NCBI GenBank assembly: GCA_007129985.1
Contig: SKUL01000250.1
Span: forward strand, 1 to 6,484
Length of the DNA: 6,484 nucleotides
Direction: 5' to 3'
From: Flavobacteriales bacterium
GTDB taxonomy: Bacteria; Bacteroidota; Bacteroidia; Flavobacteriales_D; SKUL01
This document shows, piece by piece, positions 3,439 to 6,484 of the stretch. The notes under the pieces were generated by a model. It did not search any database and was not told where the DNA came from. It was given only the letters and a program-made list of their open reading frames with translations. Both the position numbers and the translations under genes were made by a program. Every line of letters starts with the position of its first letter. Positions within the stretch are counted from its first letter, which is position 1.

Positions 3439-5927
3439 CCCGATTCGCTCTGTTGCTGTTCGTTCTTTTTCCCGGTTGGATACACGCCCAATACGGCCAG
3501 CAGTGGTCGTCCGGTGAAATTTTGCACGAAATGCACAAGCTGGGTAAGCTCGGGCGCGTGCTCTATCTGGCAGCCCACCCCGACGACGAAAACACCCGCC
3601 TCATTACACACCTCGCCAACCACGAGCGCGTAGATGTTGCCTACCTCAGCCTTACCCGCGGCGACGGTGGCCAAAACCTGATTGGCCCCGAAATCGGCCT
3701 CGAACTGGGCCTTATCCGCAGCCAGGAATTACTCGCCGCACGTCGCACCGATGGCGGTCAGCAGTTTTTTACCCGCGCTTACGATTTCGGGTACTCCAAA
3801 AGTGCCGATGAATCGTTTGAAAAATGGGGGCGCGAAGAAGTTTTGAGCGATGTGGTTTGGGTGATTCGCCGATACCGCCCGGATATCATCATCAACCGTT
3901 TTTCGCACGACGACCCCCGCGGACACGGGCATCACACCGCCAGTGCCATCCTGAGTGTAGAGGCTTTTGACCTCGCCGCCGACCCCAACGCTTTTCCCGA
4001 GCAACTGCAATACGTAGAACCCTGGCAGCCCAGACAACTGTTTCACAACGTGAGCACCTGGTGGGACAAAACCCTGCCCGAGCGCGCTGCACAAGACCCC
4101 AACATCATGACCATCGAAGTGGGCGAGTACGAGCCACTTTTAGGGCGTTCTATGGGCGAGATTGCCTCTATCAGTCGCAGTCAGCACAGCAGTCAGGGAT
4201 TTGGCTCCTTGCTGCAACGCGGCTCCAGCACGGAGTATTTGCAATGGCTCAAAGGTTCACCGGTGCAGGAAGAGCTTTTTACGCCGTCCGATGCAGCATG
4301 GTCTCGTTTGGAGGGTGGCGCTCCGATTGGCGAGGCGATTGAAAGCGCCATCCGGACCTACAATCCGCAAGAGCCTTCTGCATCCATTCCGCAGTTGATA
4401 GCCATTGCACAACAGATTGAGGCCTTGCCGCCGTCCTACTTCCGCGATGCACGACTCGAAATGGCGCGTGAGCTCATCATTCAATGCGCCGGAATCTGGT
4501 GCGAAGCCACCACCGGTTACTACAAAGTGCTGGCAGGTGATGCCATCAAGGTGGACCTCACCGCCCTCAACAGAAGCAACGTAGAAGTACATTGGCTAGG
4601 TGCCGACCTCAACGGTAATGATACATCCATTACGCACCACCTTCTTCGCGACCGCACCCACCTCTTGCCCATGACCCTGAACGTTTCGCCCACGCACCCT
4701 CCTACCGAGCAATACTGGCTGGTAGAGGAAAAATTGCCGGGTATGTTTGTGGTGGATGACCCTTTGTTGCGCGGCAATGCAGAAAGCGACTGGCCCTTTT
4801 CGGCCACGTTTCGGTTTGAAGTGATGGGCTACCCCTTGCAACAGCGCATTCCGGTGATTCACAAGTGGGCCGACCGCGCCAAAGGAGAGCAAATGCGCCT
4901 GCTGAAAGTAGTTCCGGCCCTTACGGTTAATCCGGCTGAGCCTGTTATGGTTGCGCCCAATCGCGATGTGGCGCGTATCAAAGTGCGTTTGCGTGCCCAT
5001 GCCGATTCGCAGATTGGCTCCGTGCGCGCAGAGGTGCCCGCAGGTTGGATCTGCGACCCGCCCGAGAATACCTTTGAACTTCGCCGCAAAAACGAAGAAA
5101 CCGTGGTGACCTTTGAGCTTCGCCCGGGAAAGAACGCCCAAACCGGCACCGTAAAACTGGTGGCTGAAACCGCCGACGGAGTTTACGCCCAAAGCGAAAA
5201 AGAAATCCAGTACGACCACATTCCGGTGCAACCACTGCTTTACCCCAGCGAGGTATTGGCGGTGAACTTTGAGCTGGAAACCCGCGGCCGTCGAATCGGC
5301 TACATCGAGGGCTCGGGAGATGATATCCCCAAGGCCCTGCGCTCCATGGGCTACGAGGTGAACCTCATTGCACCCGAAGATTTGGGCGGTACCGACCTCT
5401 CTGTGTACGATGCCATCATCACCGGAATCCGGGCCTACAACATTCACAATGCGCTGGAGGGTGTAAACCATCACCTGCATGATTACGTGCGTCAAGGCGG
5501 AAACCTCATTGTGCAGTACTGCGTGAGTTTCGGCTTGGTGACGGAGGAAATTGGACCGCATCGCTTCAGAATTTCCCGCGACAGGGTAACCGACGAAGAT
5601 GCGCAGGCTACATTGCTCGACAAAAAACATCCGCTGCTCAACATCCCCAATAAAATTGGGCCTGCCGATTTTGAAAACTGGGTGCAGGAGCGCGGCCTTT
5701 ACTTTGCCGACGATTGGGACGAAGCCTTTACCCCCCTCATCGCGTGGAAAGACCCCGGTGAAACGGAGGCGCTACAGGGTGGCCTGATTGCCGCGCCCTA
5801 CGGAGAAGGAATGTTTGTGTACACGGGCATTGCCTTTTTCCGGCAATTACCCGCAGGGGTGCCCGGTGCATACCGTTTGCTAGCCAATCTTGTGGCCGGC
5901 GGAAAAACTGCGCGCAATGCAAAATGA
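3435..5927 (+). CDS. Secreted PIG-L/LmbE-family deacetylase with C-terminal GATase-like domain
   Basis: The 830-residue product starts with a signal peptide (MTRFALLLFVLFPGWIHA, cleavage near residue 18), so it acts in the periplasm or outside. Residues 38-205 form a PIG-L (LmbE-like) domain, a family of zinc-dependent N-deacetylases acting mostly on N-acetylglucosamine-type groups. AAHPDDEN supplies His48 and Asp51 as likely metal ligands and Asp50 as the likely base, by comparison with MshB. DPRGHGHHTAS at 160-170 supplies the third ligand, probably His167. Residues 360-480 are of unclear type. Residues about 500-595 are a beta-sandwich resembling the NEW3 domain of sugar-active enzymes. 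Residues 618-700 and the C-terminal 780-822 look like a class I GATase/ThuA-like fold (GRRIGYIEGSGDDIP, YDAIITGIRAYN, YVRQGGNLIVQY), without a cysteine at the expected nucleophile turn, so it is probably a binding domain. The substrate is unknown. The next gene overlaps its last 11 bases, and a sodium symporter follows. Confidence 0.9.
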   Translation: MTRFALLLFVLFPGWIHAQYGQQWSSGEILHEMHKLGKLGRVLYLAAHPDDENTRLITHLANHERVDVAYLSLTRGDGGQNLIGPEIGLELGLIRSQELLAARRTDGGQQFFTRAYDFGYSKSADESFEKWGREEVLSDVVWVIRRYRPDIIINRFSHDDPRGHGHHTASAILSVEAFDLAADPNAFPEQLQYVEPWQPRQLFHNVSTWWDKTLPERAAQDPNIMTIEVGEYEPLLGRSMGEIASISRSQHSSQGFGSLLQRGSSTEYLQWLKGSPVQEELFTPSDAAWSRLEGGAPIGEAIESAIRTYNPQEPSASIPQLIAIAQQIEALPPSYFRDARLEMARELIIQCAGIWCEATTGYYKVLAGDAIKVDLTALNRSNVEVHWLGADLNGNDTSITHHLLRDRTHLLPMTLNVSPTHPPTEQYWLVEEKLPGMFVVDDPLLRGNAESDWPFSATFRFEVMGYPLQQRIPVIHKWADRAKGEQMRLLKVVPALTVNPAEPVMVAPNRDVARIKVRLRAHADSQIGSVRAEVPAGWICDPPENTFELRRKNEETVVTFELRPGKNAQTGTVKLVAETADGVYAQSEKEIQYDHIPVQPLLYPSEVLAVNFELETRGRRIGYIEGSGDDIPKALRSMGYEVNLIAPEDLGGTDLSVYDAIITGIRAYNIHNALEGVNHHLHDYVRQGGNLIVQYCVSFGLVTEEIGPHRFRISRDRVTDEDAQATLLDKKHPLLNIPNKIGPADFENWVQERGLYFADDWDEAFTPLIAWKDPGETEALQGGLIAAPYGEGMFVYTGIAFFRQLPAGVPGAYRLLANLVAGGKTARNAK

Positions 5928-6033
5928 CCGTCCGCCCATATTCGGAACCTGGAATAGGTTTTACACCGCGCTTCTAGGGTACCTTCTTGTGCTTATCGTG
6001 TTGTTCTACCTGCTAACCCTTTGGCTGTCGTGA
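5917..6033 (+). CDS. 38-residue single-helix membrane protein, putative symporter accessory subunit
   Basis: The frame starts at ATG 5917, inside the last codons of the deacetylase gene (11-base overlap), and ends in TGA at 6031-6033. It overlaps the symporter start by four bases (GTGA). The product is MQNDRPPIFGTWNRFY followed by one hydrophobic helix (about 17-37, ALLGYLLVLIVLFYLLTLWLS) and no tail. A short N-terminus with a Pro-Pro-Ile-Phe, Trp-Asn, Tyr pattern before a helix does not look random, and the position locked between two overlapping genes supports real translation. By analogy with small membrane proteins encoded just before SSS transporters (YjcH with ActP, YhdT with PanF), it may assist assembly or activity of the symporter. 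That role is inference: it is much shorter than those and I see no sequence similarity. The alternative ATG at 5924 gives only 17 codons in another frame. Confidence 0.75.
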   Translation: MQNDRPPIFGTWNRFYTALLGYLLVLIVLFYLLTLWLS

Positions 6034-6484
6034 GTACGCTCGATTGGATTGTGCTGCTGGGTAGCCTCTCGGGCATTGTGGCTTACGGAATCTGGAAGTC
6101 GCGCAAGGGCAGCGCCACCGATTTTTTGCGCGGTGACGACCGCATTCGTTGGTGGTCCATCGGTTTGTCTATCATGGCCACACAAGCCAGTGCCATCACG
6201 TTTCTCTCAACACCCGGTTTGGGCTACGAGGAAGGGATGAGCTTTGTGCAGTTTTACTTCGGGATGCCCATTGCACTGGTGCTGATTTGCGCCTTTGCCA
6301 TTCCGCTGTATTTCAAGCTGAAAGTATATACGGCTTACGAGTTTCTCGAGAACCGTTTTGACTTGAAAACACGTTGGCTGGCGGCTTTGCTTTTCCTTGT
6401 AAGCCGAGGGTTAGCCGCAGGTATCACCATTTACGCACCGGCCATTGTGCTCAGCAAGGTGATGGGCTGGAATTTAGATGCCAC
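6030..6484 (+). CDS. Sodium:solute symporter, SSS family (N-terminal 151 residues, runs off the window)
   Basis: The frame opens with GTG at 6030-6032, overlapping the stop of the small gene, and stays open for 151 codons to the window end. The family normally has about 450-600 residues, so roughly a quarter to a third is present. A first helix (TLDWIVLLGSLSGIVAYGIW, 3-22) is followed by the cytoplasmic KSRKGSATDFLRGDDRIRWW typical of the family. Next comes the core helix WWSIGLSIMATQASAITFLS (41-60), which in SSS transporters forms part of the sodium and substrate sites, and STPGLGYEEGM. Further helices lie at about 72-95 and 115-133. The segment KVYTAYEFLENRF (98-110) is a strong family hallmark. 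It is an inner-membrane importer that uses the sodium gradient. The substrate cannot be told from this part; the operon suggests a product of the deacetylase. An earlier in-frame start is unlikely because GTG follows directly on the upstream stop. Confidence 0.93.
   Translation, partial: MSTLDWIVLLGSLSGIVAYGIWKSRKGSATDFLRGDDRIRWWSIGLSIMATQASAITFLSTPGLGYEEGMSFVQFYFGMPIALVLICAFAIPLYFKLKVYTAYEFLENRFDLKTRWLAALLFLVSRGLAAGITIYAPAIVLSKVMGWNLDA

Noticed and set aside
4596..5630. A 344-codon minus-strand open frame opposite the deacetylase gene
   Set aside because: It is the antisense shadow of a clear PIG-L deacetylase gene in GC-rich DNA; its translation shows no domain or coherent pattern.
5924..5977. 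ATG at 5924 (ATGA overlap with the deacetylase stop) as the start of a small gene
   Set aside because: It gives only 17 codons with no hydrophobic helix; the frame starting at 5917 is longer, has a membrane helix and meets the symporter start exactly.

Overview
The window looks like a piece of chromosome from a member of the Bacteroidota, with moderate GC for that phylum. Four things suggest this. The first gene ends in a NPF-type beta-sandwich like those of type IX secretion C-terminal domains. Start codons lack Shine-Dalgarno sequences and sit behind A-rich leaders. One upstream region carries a TAnnTTTG promoter box. The PIG-L / small membrane protein / sodium symporter cluster also has a layout I associate with this phylum. 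I cannot name a genus.

Layout from left to right. Positions 1-425 hold the 3' end of a plus-strand gene for a surface or secreted protein (coiled coil, linker, C-terminal sorting-type domain), closed by a strong intrinsic terminator. Positions 491-1127 are about 640 bases with no credible gene. They are filled with decayed repeats: palindromes built on a TTTGCAACG core, two diverged direct copies of a module of about 100-140 bases, and TAATC/CTAATTGG-rich tracts that run up to the stop codon of the next gene. Then come two minus-strand genes: a YqaA-type (DedA-like) inner-membrane protein and, downstream of it, folE (GTP cyclohydrolase I). They are probably transcribed from a promoter at about 2464-2492. 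Divergently on the plus strand lies a predicted outer-membrane beta-barrel protein (2512-3213) with its own terminator.

The right-hand third is a tightly packed plus-strand operon. It begins with a secreted 830-residue PIG-L (LmbE-like) family deacetylase that also has a NEW3-like beta domain and a C-terminal GATase/ThuA-like domain. Next is a 38-residue single-helix membrane protein that overlaps the genes on both sides. Last is the start of a sodium:solute symporter (SSS family) that runs off the window. The overlaps (11 nt, then 4 nt) suggest translational coupling. A plausible but unproven reading is that an exported hydrolase releases a small product, such as a sugar or a deacylated amino sugar, that the symporter imports, with the tiny helix protein as an accessory subunit of the symporter.

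The most promising undescribed items are the 38-residue protein and the repeat-filled region before folE. Nothing here is a defence system, mobile element with an intact transposase, RNA gene or CRISPR array.
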